Shown here in pieces: positions 27,976 through 35,562 of a stretch of DNA of 64,000 nt. The notes under the pieces were generated by a model. That model saw nothing but the letters and a program-made list of their open reading frames with translations, was not told the DNA's origin and searched no databases. The number at the start of each line of letters is the position of its first letter. Within the stretch, counting starts at the first letter, position 1. Both the position numbers and the translations under genes were made by a program. This stretch comes from Cohnella laeviribosi DSM 21336 (GTDB lineage: Bacteria > Bacillota > Bacilli > Paenibacillales > Paenibacillaceae). The stretch lies in the NCBI RefSeq assembly GCF_000378425.1, contig NZ_KB899813.1, positions 1 through 64,000 on the forward strand, read 5' to 3'.

Positions 27976-29126
27976 GCGCGGTGGAAGGCCTCGACCTGCT
28001 TACGGGCGAGGCGGTCCGATTGCACGTTTCTGACGGCCTTATCGCGGAAAGAGAACCGCTTCCGAAAGGGAAGTCCGAACGGTTGCCTTTCATAGCCCCC
28101 GGCCTTGTCGATTTGCAAATCAACGGTGCCGCGGGCGTGGATTTCAACCGGCCGCCGGTCACGGCGGAAGGATTCCGGCATGCCGTTTCGGCGCTTTGGG
28201 CTCACGGCGTGACCTCGTTCTGCCCTACGGTCATCACGAACGGAACGGAGCAAATGGAAAGGCTGCTGGAACAGATCCGGCACGCTTCCTCCGCCGACCC
28301 GGCGATCCGCGGCTCGGTTGCCGGGTTCCACCTGGAAGGGCCGTTTCTTTCGCCGGAGGACGGGCCGCGCGGGGCGCATCCGAGAGAGCATATCCGGCGG
28401 CCGGATATCCGTCTGCTGGAACGGTGGCAGGAGGCTGCGGGCGGCTTGATCCGCATCGTGACGCTTGCGCCGGAGTGGGATGAAGCCCCCGCTTTTATCC
28501 GTCACTGCGTCAAGCAAGGGATCATCGTCTCGATCGGCCATACCGCCGCCGATTCGGCCCAAATCCGGGAAGCCGTGCGCGCGGGCGCGAGCTTGTCGAC
28601 GCATCTGGGCAACGGGGCCCATCCGGTGCTTCCCCGCCATCCCAACTATATTTGGGATCAGCTCGCCGCAGACGAACTGTACGCGGCGATGATTGCCGAC
28701 GGATTCCATTTGCCCGCCTCGGTGCTGAAAGTGTTTTGCAGGGTCAAGGCCGGCAAGGCCGTCCTGGTCAGCGACGCGGTGTCCTTGGCCGGAATGCCGC
28801 CGGGCACGTATAAGGCGCACATCGGCGGCGACGTTGTGCTGACGGAAGAAGGGAAACTGCATTTGGCGGAAACGCCGGAGCTGCTTGCCGGTTCGGCGAA
28901 GCTGCTGCTGCACGGCGTCGAGCATCTGGCGCGGCTGGGCATCGCTGCGCTCGCGGAAGCGTGGCGCATGGCTTCGCTGCTTCCCGCATCGCTGCTGAAG
29001 CTTCCGGCCGCCTCCGGGCTATCGGCGGGTTCGCCTGCCGATATCGTGGTGCTGCGCCTTGACGGAGACCGGCTTCACGTTTGCCGGACGTATAAGAGCG
29101 GGCGTTTGGTCTATGAAAGAGCCTGA
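27972..29126 (+). CDS. nagA: N-acetylglucosamine-6-phosphate deacetylase
   Basis: A 384-residue amidohydrolase that removes acetate from GlcNAc-6-phosphate. Landmarks are PGLVDLQINGAAGVDFN, the metal-ligand Glu in FHLEGPFLSPEDG, the metal-ligand His residues in SIGHTAADS and STHLGN, and the catalytic Asp in LVSDAVSLAG. The THLGNGAHPVLPRHPN segment differs from the THLYNAM of E. coli NagA and marks a sub-group. A GGGGAGGAGG ribosome binding site lies within the nagB end. The start overlaps the nagB stop. Confidence 0.85.
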   Translation: MSAVEGLDLLTGEAVRLHVSDGLIAEREPLPKGKSERLPFIAPGLVDLQINGAAGVDFNRPPVTAEGFRHAVSALWAHGVTSFCPTVITNGTEQMERLLEQIRHASSADPAIRGSVAGFHLEGPFLSPEDGPRGAHPREHIRRPDIRLLERWQEAAGGLIRIVTLAPEWDEAPAFIRHCVKQGIIVSIGHTAADSAQIREAVRAGASLSTHLGNGAHPVLPRHPNYIWDQLAADELYAAMIADGFHLPASVLKVFCRVKAGKAVLVSDAVSLAGMPPGTYKAHIGGDVVLTEEGKLHLAETPELLAGSAKLLLHGVEHLARLGIAALAEAWRMASLLPASLLKLPAASGLSAGSPADIVVLRLDGDRLHVCRTYKSGRLVYERA

Positions 29127-29190
29127 ATCCGATTCAGAGAGTCGGTAACAGGCCATAATCTGCCATTCCCATTGACAAGGAGGTCTTGTT

Positions 29191-31590
29191 GTGAAAAGAC
29201 GGATCGGCTTTTTGGCGGTTCTCCTCCTGCTGCTGGCCGCAAACGGGCAGGCTTCGGCGGCTTATATCCCCCCGGGCGACGCGAGGGCGGACGGAGCGGA
29301 AAACATTTTGCTGGTGTACGCAGGCTATTATAATCCCGACAATTATAACGGGCAGGAGGTCGGCGTTTGGGACACGGACAAGTTTCTGCCGTATGTAGGG
29401 CATTTGAACGAGCACGGGGACCCGGACGGCTTTTTTTTCGATACCTTTCTGTTTCTGGGACTCCGAACGCCGTTAGGCGGAGATCTCCATCGTTATTATA
29501 GTTGGGTAGCGGATTCGCATCCGGGCACGAAAGCGGATTGGCAGTGGATCATGGATCGGATGTTCGAAAAGAATCGGCAGTTTGACGCGCTGGATAAGGC
29601 GGTGGAAACCGTCGGCGCCCGGCTCCATGATCCGGACAAGAAGGTGAACGTTTATATGGTGCTTCCGTTCCCGGATTCCCAAAGCACCGCCTTCGGCGAC
29701 CTCGACGGCGACGGCGCGGCCGACAGCTTGGCCAGCCTGGACAATCGCAATCTGGCCGTGAAGTGGTATGTGGACCAATTTGTCGAGCGTTTTCAAGCGG
29801 CGAATTATGCTCACCTCAAGCTAAGCGGCTTCTACTGGATGCAGGAGGATCTGGATACGTCGGTTCCCGGCGAGCTCGACAACGTTCGCTTTACGGTCCA
29901 GTACCTGCATCAGCTGGGGCTCAAGCTGGGGTGGATTCCGTGGTCCGGCGCGGGCATGAAAGGCCAGGGCAATTCGGCGGGATTCGATTTTACGATTATT
30001 CAACCGAACCATTATATGAATCAAAACACGACGATCGACCGGATCCGGGATACGGCGCAGTTGGCCGACAGCAGCGGAGAAGGGGTGGAGATCGAATTTA
30101 CCTCGTCGGTCCTGGACGATCCGTGGCACGAGCAGGCGCTGCGGAATTACTTGGCCGGAGGCGTTATGTACGGCTATATGAACGGCTCTCTCAAAGCCTA
30201 TTATCAAGACGTCTACGGGTTATACGATCTGTATCACAGCGCCAATCCGAAGGGCTGGGACCTTTACGACGACGTTTATCGTTTTGCCAAAGGGCAGTAT
30301 CAGCCTCCGACGGGGACGTTGACGGGACGGGTCGTCGATCCGTCGGGGCAACCGATTCCGGGGGCGGAAATCAGCGTGGACGGCCGGACAACGGTAAGCG
30401 GCGCAGACGGAAGTTACCAATTTGCGGATTTGTATGCGGTCCAGCATACGTTCGCCGTCGGCAAGGAAGGCTACCGCGCGTTAACGGGGCAAGCTCAGAT
30501 CGCCCCGGGACAGACGACGCTCAAGGATTGGGTGCTTGCTCCCGAGCCGGTTGAGCAGCCGGACGACCCGAAGCTTGAGATCGACGATTTCGAGGGTACG
30601 GCGCTGAAGGCGACGGCGGATAACCCGAACAGCGTATCGATCAACCGGGACCCGCAATTTGTTTCAAACGGCGCGCAATCGCTGAAAGCCAATTTTACGA
30701 CGCAATTTTCAAACTTCCGGGTGTATTTGACGGCGGGTTCCTCTTACCAGCAGACCGATTGGAGCGGCTACGATTCGGTCGCGGCCAGCGTGTACAATCC
30801 TTCGGATGTTACGCAGTACGTGGATATGGAATTTTTAGACCAGGCGATGAAATGGTCGAGATCGTACAGCAAAACGTTCGAGCTCGCTCCCCATGCCTGG
30901 ACTGTGCTATCCGTCCCTATCAAGGACATGGACCAGCCCAATTTCAATATTCACGACGTTCGCCGCATGTCGTTCAACCAAAAGCTGCAGGCTCCCTATC
31001 ATCTGCCGAACACGCTGTATATCGATAACGTTCATTTGGTGAAGTACAGCCATCTTCAACAAGCGCCGAACTATAAGATCGTGCTGCCGAACAGCCTTAT
31101 GGACGAAGGTCAAAGCTTCCGTCTGCAGGTGGTGGACGCGAATGACCAAAACCGGCCGGTTCCCGCTGAAAACGTTCATTATTCGGTCAGCGACGCGAAC
31201 GTGCTGCGCGTGTCCGAAGACGGGACGGTAACCGCGCTTGCGCCGGGAGTTGCGATGGTTCAGGCTCAGGTGCAAGGGATTAACGCGGAGTCCGTGAAGA
31301 TCGAGGTGTCGAAGTGGACGGCATTCGAGCTGAAGCCGAGGGACTCGCGGCTGCGGACAGGGCAAGTTTCCCAAATCACGGCCGAAGCCAGATTCAGCAA
31401 CGGATTTACGGTCCCGTTTCCGCCGGAAGGCGTGACGTGGAAGGTAGAGGGCGACGGCATTCAAGTGACGGAGCAAAACGGAGCGAAGCTTTCGTTTCAG
31501 GCTGTCGCCAAAGGCGTGGTATGGGTGGAAGCGACCCTGCAATTTAACGGAAAAACGATGACGAGCCGAACGAAGCTGTGCATTCAATAA
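29191..31590 (+). CDS. Secreted DUF4855-like multidomain protein
   Basis: A 799-residue exported protein. A signal peptide (cleavage after ANGQASA) is followed by a ~340-residue domain that resembles DUF4855 (ILLVYAGYYNPDNY, FFFDTFLFLG, SGFYWMQEDL, PWSGAGMKGQG). It looks like a TIM-barrel hydrolase fold with candidate acidic residues in YWMQED. Next come a carboxypeptidase-regulatory-like beta-sandwich (about 370-450), a jelly-roll carbohydrate-binding-like domain (about 465-625) and a Big_2-type Ig domain (about 630-720) plus a further Ig-like end. GTG start with AAGGAGG. It sits between nagA and nanE, so it probably acts outside the cell on the HexNAc-containing polymer. Confidence 0.72.
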   Translation: MKRRIGFLAVLLLLLAANGQASAAYIPPGDARADGAENILLVYAGYYNPDNYNGQEVGVWDTDKFLPYVGHLNEHGDPDGFFFDTFLFLGLRTPLGGDLHRYYSWVADSHPGTKADWQWIMDRMFEKNRQFDALDKAVETVGARLHDPDKKVNVYMVLPFPDSQSTAFGDLDGDGAADSLASLDNRNLAVKWYVDQFVERFQAANYAHLKLSGFYWMQEDLDTSVPGELDNVRFTVQYLHQLGLKLGWIPWSGAGMKGQGNSAGFDFTIIQPNHYMNQNTTIDRIRDTAQLADSSGEGVEIEFTSSVLDDPWHEQALRNYLAGGVMYGYMNGSLKAYYQDVYGLYDLYHSANPKGWDLYDDVYRFAKGQYQPPTGTLTGRVVDPSGQPIPGAEISVDGRTTVSGADGSYQFADLYAVQHTFAVGKEGYRALTGQAQIAPGQTTLKDWVLAPEPVEQPDDPKLEIDDFEGTALKATADNPNSVSINRDPQFVSNGAQSLKANFTTQFSNFRVYLTAGSSYQQTDWSGYDSVAASVYNPSDVTQYVDMEFLDQAMKWSRSYSKTFELAPHAWTVLSVPIKDMDQPNFNIHDVRRMSFNQKLQAPYHLPNTLYIDNVHLVKYSHLQQAPNYKIVLPNSLMDEGQSFRLQVVDANDQNRPVPAENVHYSVSDANVLRVSEDGTVTALAPGVAMVQAQVQGINAESVKIEVSKWTAFELKPRDSRLRTGQVSQITAEARFSNGFTVPFPPEGVTWKVEGDGIQVTEQNGAKLSFQAVAKGVVWVEATLQFNGKTMTSRTKLCIQ

Positions 31591-31607
31591 CCGGGAGATG
31601 TATGAAC

Positions 31608-32309
31608 ATGAGACGCACCTTTCAAAAGCGCGGGCTGATCGTTTCGTGCCAGGCTCTTCCTCATGAGCCGCTGCATGGCGCGGAAATGATGAAGCGAATG
31701 GCTGTCGCCGCCCAGCAGGGGGGCGCGGTCGGCATTCGGGCGAACGGCGCGCAGGATATAAGGGCCATCAAAGAGGCCGTCGATATACCGGTCATCGGGA
31801 TCATCAAGCGGGATATCCCCGGTTCGTCCATTTATATCACGCCCGAACTGCAAGATGTCCGGGCGATTCTGGAAGCGGGCGCGGATATCGTCGCTTTGGA
31901 TATGACCAACCGCGAGGACCGGTTAAGCAAAGTCAAGGAAATGATCGATTTCATTCATGCCGCCGGAGCCCAGGTCATGGCCGATATTTCCGTATTGGAA
32001 GAAGGCTTGGCCGCGGAGCGTCTTGGCTCCGATATCATTTCGACCACTTTATCGGGTTATACCCCGTACAGTCCGCAGCAGGCCGGGCCCGATCTGGAGC
32101 TGGTGAAAAAGCTGAGCGAAGCGGTGTCCGTGCCCATTGCGGCCGAAGGGAGAATCCGGAGCGAGCGGGAGGCCGCGCAAGCCATGGAGCTGGGCGCTTC
32201 CTACGTGGTGGTTGGCGCGGCGATCACCCGCCCGCAGTGCATTGCGAAACGGTTCGCGGATTATATAGAAGAACGGCTGCATGCTTGCCCGTCGGCGGGA
32301 AACGGATGA
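31608..32309 (+). CDS. nanE: N-acylmannosamine-6-phosphate 2-epimerase
   Basis: A 233-residue TIM-barrel protein that converts ManNAc-6-phosphate to GlcNAc-6-phosphate. Family landmarks are GLIVSCQA near the N-terminus, GIRANG, VIGIIKRD (catalytic Lys), VMADIS and the phosphate-binding IAAEGRI...VVVGAAITRP. Two start codons (31602, 31608) follow a single GGGAG; 31608 has the better spacing. It is followed at 28 bases by the ROK kinase. No sialate lyase gene is nearby, so its substrate probably comes from ManNAc rather than sialic acid. Confidence 0.88.
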   Translation: MRRTFQKRGLIVSCQALPHEPLHGAEMMKRMAVAAQQGGAVGIRANGAQDIRAIKEAVDIPVIGIIKRDIPGSSIYITPELQDVRAILEAGADIVALDMTNREDRLSKVKEMIDFIHAAGAQVMADISVLEEGLAAERLGSDIISTTLSGYTPYSPQQAGPDLELVKKLSEAVSVPIAAEGRIRSEREAAQAMELGASYVVVGAAITRPQCIAKRFADYIEERLHACPSAGNG

Positions 32310-32337
32310 ACTCCGGCATGCTGCAGGAGGGCGGAAG

Positions 32338-33315
32338 ATGACAACGACTTCGACGGAACAAGCCATTGGCGTTGATATTGGAGGCACCAAAATCCGCATC
32401 GGCCTTGTGGATCGTTACGGAAACGTAGCAGCCGAGCTTGCCGTGCCGTCGCTCGCCAAGGAACGGCGGGTCGTCGAGCAGGCGATTAACGGAATCCGGA
32501 ACGTGTTGAAGATGGCCGAAGAACAAGGGAAAGCGCTCCATCTTCTAGGCATCGGCGTGGGAAGCGCCGGGCAAATCGATTTTGCTTCGGGCACGGTTCG
32601 TTATGCCAATGATTTGCTGCCGGGTTATACGGGAACACCCATTCGGGAGCTGCTGGAACGCGAGTTTTCATTGCCGGTATACGTGGATAACGATGTAAAC
32701 GTGCTTGCGTTAGCCGAGAAGCGCTTCGGGTCCGGCAAGCATTCGCGGCACATGGTATGCATCGCTTTGGGAACCGGCGTGGGAGGGGCTCTGCTCTCCG
32801 AAGGCCAAATCGTCCGCGGCGCAACCGGAGGGGCAGGCGAAATCGGGCACATGACCGTCGACTTCAGGGGACCGCGGTGCATTTGCGGCAATAGGGGATG
32901 CCTGGAGATGTATGCGTCCGGAACCTCCATCGAAAGGAGGATGAACGAGCTTTTGAAGAGAGGGGAAGAAGCCGGCGCCGATGCGCCGGCGGTTCCCGAT
33001 GCCAGAGCGGTTTTTGCGCGGTGGCGGGCAGGAGATCCGACGGCCGGGCAGGTCATGGACGAGGCGGCCGCTGCATTGGGCGCTGCGATCGCCAGCCTCA
33101 TTCATATCGTAAATCCCGATACGATCGTCATCGGCGGAGGCGTCGCGGAATCCGGCGAAGATTTCCTCGCCAAAGTTCGGGAGGAAGCGGAGCGCAGAGC
33201 GATGCCTTCGATGTATCGCCACGTCCGGATCGAAGCGGCGAGCTCGGGAAACCGGAGCGGAATGCTCGGAGCCGCCCAGTTGGTATTCCAGGCTCCGGTA
33301 AGCCATCCGGCATAA
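32338..33315 (+). CDS. ROK-family sugar kinase (probable N-acetylmannosamine/N-acetylglucosamine kinase)
   Basis: A 325-residue kinase with the ATP-binding DIGGTK motif (about residue 12), the substrate region VDNDVNVLALAE, and the ROK zinc site GH-(9)-CxCGxxGCLE (about residues 167-185). A GGAGGG precedes the ATG. The adjacent nanE and the locus content point to a HexNAc kinase, but glucokinase activity cannot be excluded. The last six codons overlap the start of a 71-bp repeat that recurs at 33761. The C-terminus may therefore have been reshaped by recombination. Confidence 0.83.
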   Translation: MTTTSTEQAIGVDIGGTKIRIGLVDRYGNVAAELAVPSLAKERRVVEQAINGIRNVLKMAEEQGKALHLLGIGVGSAGQIDFASGTVRYANDLLPGYTGTPIRELLEREFSLPVYVDNDVNVLALAEKRFGSGKHSRHMVCIALGTGVGGALLSEGQIVRGATGGAGEIGHMTVDFRGPRCICGNRGCLEMYASGTSIERRMNELLKRGEEAGADAPAVPDARAVFARWRAGDPTAGQVMDEAAAALGAAIASLIHIVNPDTIVIGGGVAESGEDFLAKVREEAERRAMPSMYRHVRIEAASSGNRSGMLGAAQLVFQAPVSHPA

Positions 33316-33368
33316 CCCGAAGCCCGCATTGGGAAACAGGAGTGCTGTTCGAGGCACTCTTGTTTTTT
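33298..33368 (+). repeat. Terminator-bearing repeat, copy 1
   Basis: This stretch begins inside the ROK-gene stop region (GTAAGC) and matches 33761-33828 throughout, apart from the hairpin loop. Identical blocks include GGAAACAGGAGTG and CACTCTTGTTTTTT. Confidence 0.75.
33334..33368 (+). terminator. Rho-independent terminator after the amino-sugar operon
   Basis: AAACAGGAGTGC pairs with GCACTCTTGTTT (one G-U pair) and ends in a run of T at 33363-33368. Confidence 0.8.
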
Positions 33369-33471
33369 CTTCAAAATAAACGGGAGAATAAGCAATTCGA
33401 CAAAATCATGAAATCGCTCACGCAGATTGTCCTGCATCTAACACCCTATTTATTTTTATCGCGTTAAGGCG

Positions 33472-33477
33472 TATAAT
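33472..33477 (+). promoter_or_regulatory. -10 element of the riboswitch transcript
   Basis: A perfect TATAAT lies about 22 bases before the first riboswitch stem. No clear -35 is visible at 16-18 bp spacing. Confidence 0.45.
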
Positions 33478-33498
33478 AGATTTACATAAAATATCAGT

Positions 33499-33601
33499 CT
33501 ATCCAAGGAAATGGCAAACCCGTCGAAAGGCGGGGACGCAAAGCTATAGGGGCTAAGGGATCCTATGCCAGCCAGCTGCCGAACAAGGGTGGGCTTTTTT
33601 T
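33499..33601 (+). promoter_or_regulatory. Cyclic-di-GMP-I (GEMM) riboswitch with terminator
   Basis: The class-I core is clear: GGCAAACC, a GAAA-capped stem (CCCGTC-GAAA-GGCGGG), GGACGCAAAGCTATAGGG, GCTAAGG and CAGCTGCCG. P1 can form between CTATCC (33499-33504) and GGGTGG (33587-33592). An alternative stem, AGCC (33570-33573) with GGCT (33592-33595), is followed by seven T (33595-33601) and would act as a terminator. It shares GGGTGG with P1. Ligand-stabilised P1 should therefore oppose termination, suggesting an ON switch; that direction is inference. The next gene is the small toxin-like peptide. Confidence 0.9.
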
Positions 33602-33665
33602 ATCTCTAAATCCACCTTATACGCCACCCGGCTCTCCCCTTTTTGAAAGAAAGGAGGAAAATCAG

Positions 33666-33764
33666 GTGAAACCGTATGAATTGATTAAGACGCTATTGCA
33701 ATTCGGAAGTTTCCTGCTGGCATTATTGACCTTTATCGCTTTGCTGGAGTCAAGTCTGCAGTAA
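33666..33764 (+). CDS. Small holin-like toxin-type peptide (32 residues)
   Basis: A GTG-started 32-codon gene with a near-perfect AAGGAGG 8 bases upstream. The peptide has a short polar N-terminus (MKPYELIKTLLQ), a single hydrophobic helix (FGSFLLALLTFIALL) and a short tail. This matches the layout of the putative holin-like toxin family of Firmicutes, whose members are often the toxin of type I toxin-antitoxin pairs. It lies 65 bases downstream of the riboswitch terminator and its stop codon is the first codon of the repeat at 33761. A membrane-acting role is inferred from the family. An antisense RNA was looked for but no convincing promoter was found. Confidence 0.65.
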   Translation: MKPYELIKTLLQFGSFLLALLTFIALLESSLQ

Positions 33765-33828
33765 GCAGACCGGCGTAGCCCAAAGCCCGTATATGGAAAC
33801 AGGAGTGTTTGCAGCACTCTTGTTTTTT
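33761..33828 (+). repeat. Terminator-bearing repeat, copy 2
   Basis: Second copy of the repeat at 33298-33368. It begins exactly at the stop codon of the small peptide and ends in the terminator T run. Confidence 0.75.
33797..33828 (+). terminator. Rho-independent terminator after the small peptide
   Basis: AAACAGGAGTG pairs with CACTCTTGTTT, followed by TTTTT. The read-out on the opposite strand would also form a stem, as seen at 3' overlaps of type I toxin and antitoxin RNAs. Confidence 0.78.
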
Positions 33829-33921
33829 GCGGGCAAATCGGCCATCGTTTATCGGAATCCCCAAATGGGTAATGTAGAGGAAGGGCGCCCAATCCACATT
33901 TTCGCAAGGAGTGAAAAAGGG

Positions 33922-34431
33922 ATGAAGAAAGTCGCTTTCCTGCTGGCCAACGATTTCGAGGATTCGGAAATGCAAAAACCGTACGAGGCCATCCGGGCGG
34001 CGGGCCACGAAACGGTCATCATCGGCTTGAAAAAAGGGGAAAAACTGACGGGGAAGAACAAGCAGGCAACGTATACGACCGACGCTTCCATTGACGAAGC
34101 GAAAGCCGATCAGTTTGACGCGGTCGTCATTCCGGGCGGTTCGTCGCCGGAAAATCTGCGTCTCAACAAGCAGATCCAGCAGTTCGTCAAAGACATGGAC
34201 AGTCAAGGCAAACCGATTGCGGCGATTTGCCACGGACCGCAAATTCTGATCAGCGCGGGTCTTGCCAAAGGCAAGACGCTGACGTGCTATCCTCCTTTGC
34301 AGGATGACCTGATCAATGCGGGAGCCAATTACGTCGATCAAGAGGTCGTCGTCGACGGCCATTACATTACGTCGCGAACGCCGGCCGACGAACCGGCTTT
34401 TATCCGCGAAACGCTGAACAAGCTGAGCTAA
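33922..34431 (+). CDS. DJ-1/PfpI-family protein (YfkM/PfpI-like)
   Basis: A 169-residue class-I glutamine-amidotransferase-like protein with the nucleophilic elbow AAICHGP (Cys 103) and conserved acidic residue in DFEDSE (about residue 14). Family members act in general stress, as deglycases or as chaperone/protease-like proteins. The ATG at 33922 has AAGGAG 11 bases upstream. It lies downstream of the toxin terminator, so it is probably a separate transcript. A terminator follows at 34471. Confidence 0.85.
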   Translation: MKKVAFLLANDFEDSEMQKPYEAIRAAGHETVIIGLKKGEKLTGKNKQATYTTDASIDEAKADQFDAVVIPGGSSPENLRLNKQIQQFVKDMDSQGKPIAAICHGPQILISAGLAKGKTLTCYPPLQDDLINAGANYVDQEVVVDGHYITSRTPADEPAFIRETLNKLS

Positions 34432-34470
34432 ATCGACAGCCGGACTTAACGCCAACCGCCCATATTTTCG

Positions 34471-34500
34471 AAAGCCTCGGATCGCCGGGGCTTTTATTTT
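34471..34500 (+). terminator. Rho-independent terminator after the DJ-1 gene
   Basis: AAAGCCTCGG pairs with CCGGGGCTTT across a short loop and is followed by a T-rich tail. Confidence 0.7.
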
Positions 34501-34600
34501 TGGCTATGTTAACCTCAATGTTGATTTTCAGCTTAAAGAAAAACCGCTCTCACGGGTGATCGATTTGTTCAGCTAACGTGTCTCGCTAGCATCGAATCTA

Positions 34601-35194
34601 CTAATCATTTAATCCCTTTCCATTGAGAATTCGCTGAATACATTTTTCAACCCTTGACTCTCGAGTTTTGGATTGTTTGGGTTCGGAAAAATAAAGAATG
34701 TATGCTCTTTGCCGTCCAGGCGTCAATGCTTCAAAAGCAGTTTTCAAGGCAGGAATTTCATCGAATTTATTTTGTAATTCTTCAGGAATGATGAATTCTG
34801 TATTCTTTTTAAAATTCACCTTCAAACCGGCTTTTTCAACTTCAATGGCTTCATGAATATAGGCTTTCAAGATGGTTTCCATTTCAACTATTTCTCGAAC
34901 ATTGGTGAACCGAATCTGGCGCCCCGCCTGTACATTCTCCGTTTGTTGGATTAGAATACCATGGGCATCATGCAACAAGGCACCTTTGAAAAACAGAAGC
35001 GCACAGTATTCTTTAAATCCATGTATTAAAACGATGTTTTTTTTCTCAAACGTGTAACAAGGATGCATCCACTTAAATTCTTCGGTCAGCTCACAGTCAA
35101 GAACGATATTTCTCAATTTCTCAAATTCTTCCTTCCACTTTTTGGCTTTACTCAAAAATTCATCAACCTTGGGATTCATTCTACTATTTGTCAT
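34601..35194 (-). CDS. YdeI-like protein (DUF1801-type N-terminal, YdeI/OmpD-associated C-terminal)
   Basis: A 197-residue protein of the YdeI family. A DUF1801-like region (about residues 10-115; EFKWMHPCYTFEKKNIVLIHGFKEYCALLFFKGALL) is followed by the YdeI C-terminal part (IIPEELQNKFDEIPALKTAFEALTPGRQRAYILYF...TRESRVEKCIQRILNGKGLND). The ATG at 35194 has GAGGAG upstream. Cellular role is poorly defined. Its AT-richness contrasts with the GC-rich neighbours, suggesting acquisition. A frameshifted partial duplicate of its 5' region lies just upstream at 35221-35285. Confidence 0.85.
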   Translation of the reverse strand: MTNSRMNPKVDEFLSKAKKWKEEFEKLRNIVLDCELTEEFKWMHPCYTFEKKNIVLIHGFKEYCALLFFKGALLHDAHGILIQQTENVQAGRQIRFTNVREIVEMETILKAYIHEAIEVEKAGLKVNFKKNTEFIIPEELQNKFDEIPALKTAFEALTPGRQRAYILYFSEPKQSKTRESRVEKCIQRILNGKGLND

Positions 35195-35220
35195 CAAGGA
35201 ACACTCCTCTTCAATTTTTC

Positions 35221-35285
35221 GATCGGCTGACAGTCAAGAATGATCATTCTCAATTTCTTCAATTCTTTCCTTTTTGGCTTTACTT
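35221..35285 (-). pseudogene. Decayed partial duplicate of the YdeI-like gene
   Basis: This stretch is similar to 35084-35152 inside the neighbouring gene. The translated copies share SKAKK and LR(N/M)I(V/I)LDC, but a 4-base difference puts the duplicate out of frame. It looks like the relic of a tandem duplication. Confidence 0.6.
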
Positions 35286-35288
35286 AGT

Positions 35289-35489
35289 TCAACAGTAAGC
35301 CATTCTTCGAAGTGTTACCTTCGTATCCTTGACAGAAAACAGGCATGAAGAGACTAACATATTCTTTTTATTCGACGTTGTGTTTTCGTACTCCTTGCTA
35401 TCAAGGTAGGGAAACCATGAGTTTAACTTAGCCTTATTTTTAAACGGAAAATGGACGGTCCTTGTTACGTTGAAATCGGTTCTTGCCAT
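35289..35489 (-). CDS. Possible small protein, unrecognised
   Basis: A 66-codon open frame in the AT-rich patch. No ribosome binding site precedes its ATG and no family is recognised. It may be the remains of the gene whose fragment lies at 35221. Low certainty that it is translated. Confidence 0.2.
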   Translation of the reverse strand: MARTDFNVTRTVHFPFKNKAKLNSWFPYLDSKEYENTTSNKKNMLVSSCLFSVKDTKVTLRRMAYC

Positions 35490-35562
35490 AGGTAAAATGT
35501 GGGCTTTTATAGTATCATATAAGGTAGAGTTAGAAGATTTTTAGATGAGGGAGGCACTCTCC

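Noticed and set aside
33829-33921. Promoter for an antisense antitoxin RNA opposite the small toxin peptide
   Set aside because: Minus-strand hexamers here do not combine into a properly spaced promoter, so the antitoxin remains hypothetical and is not listed as a feature.
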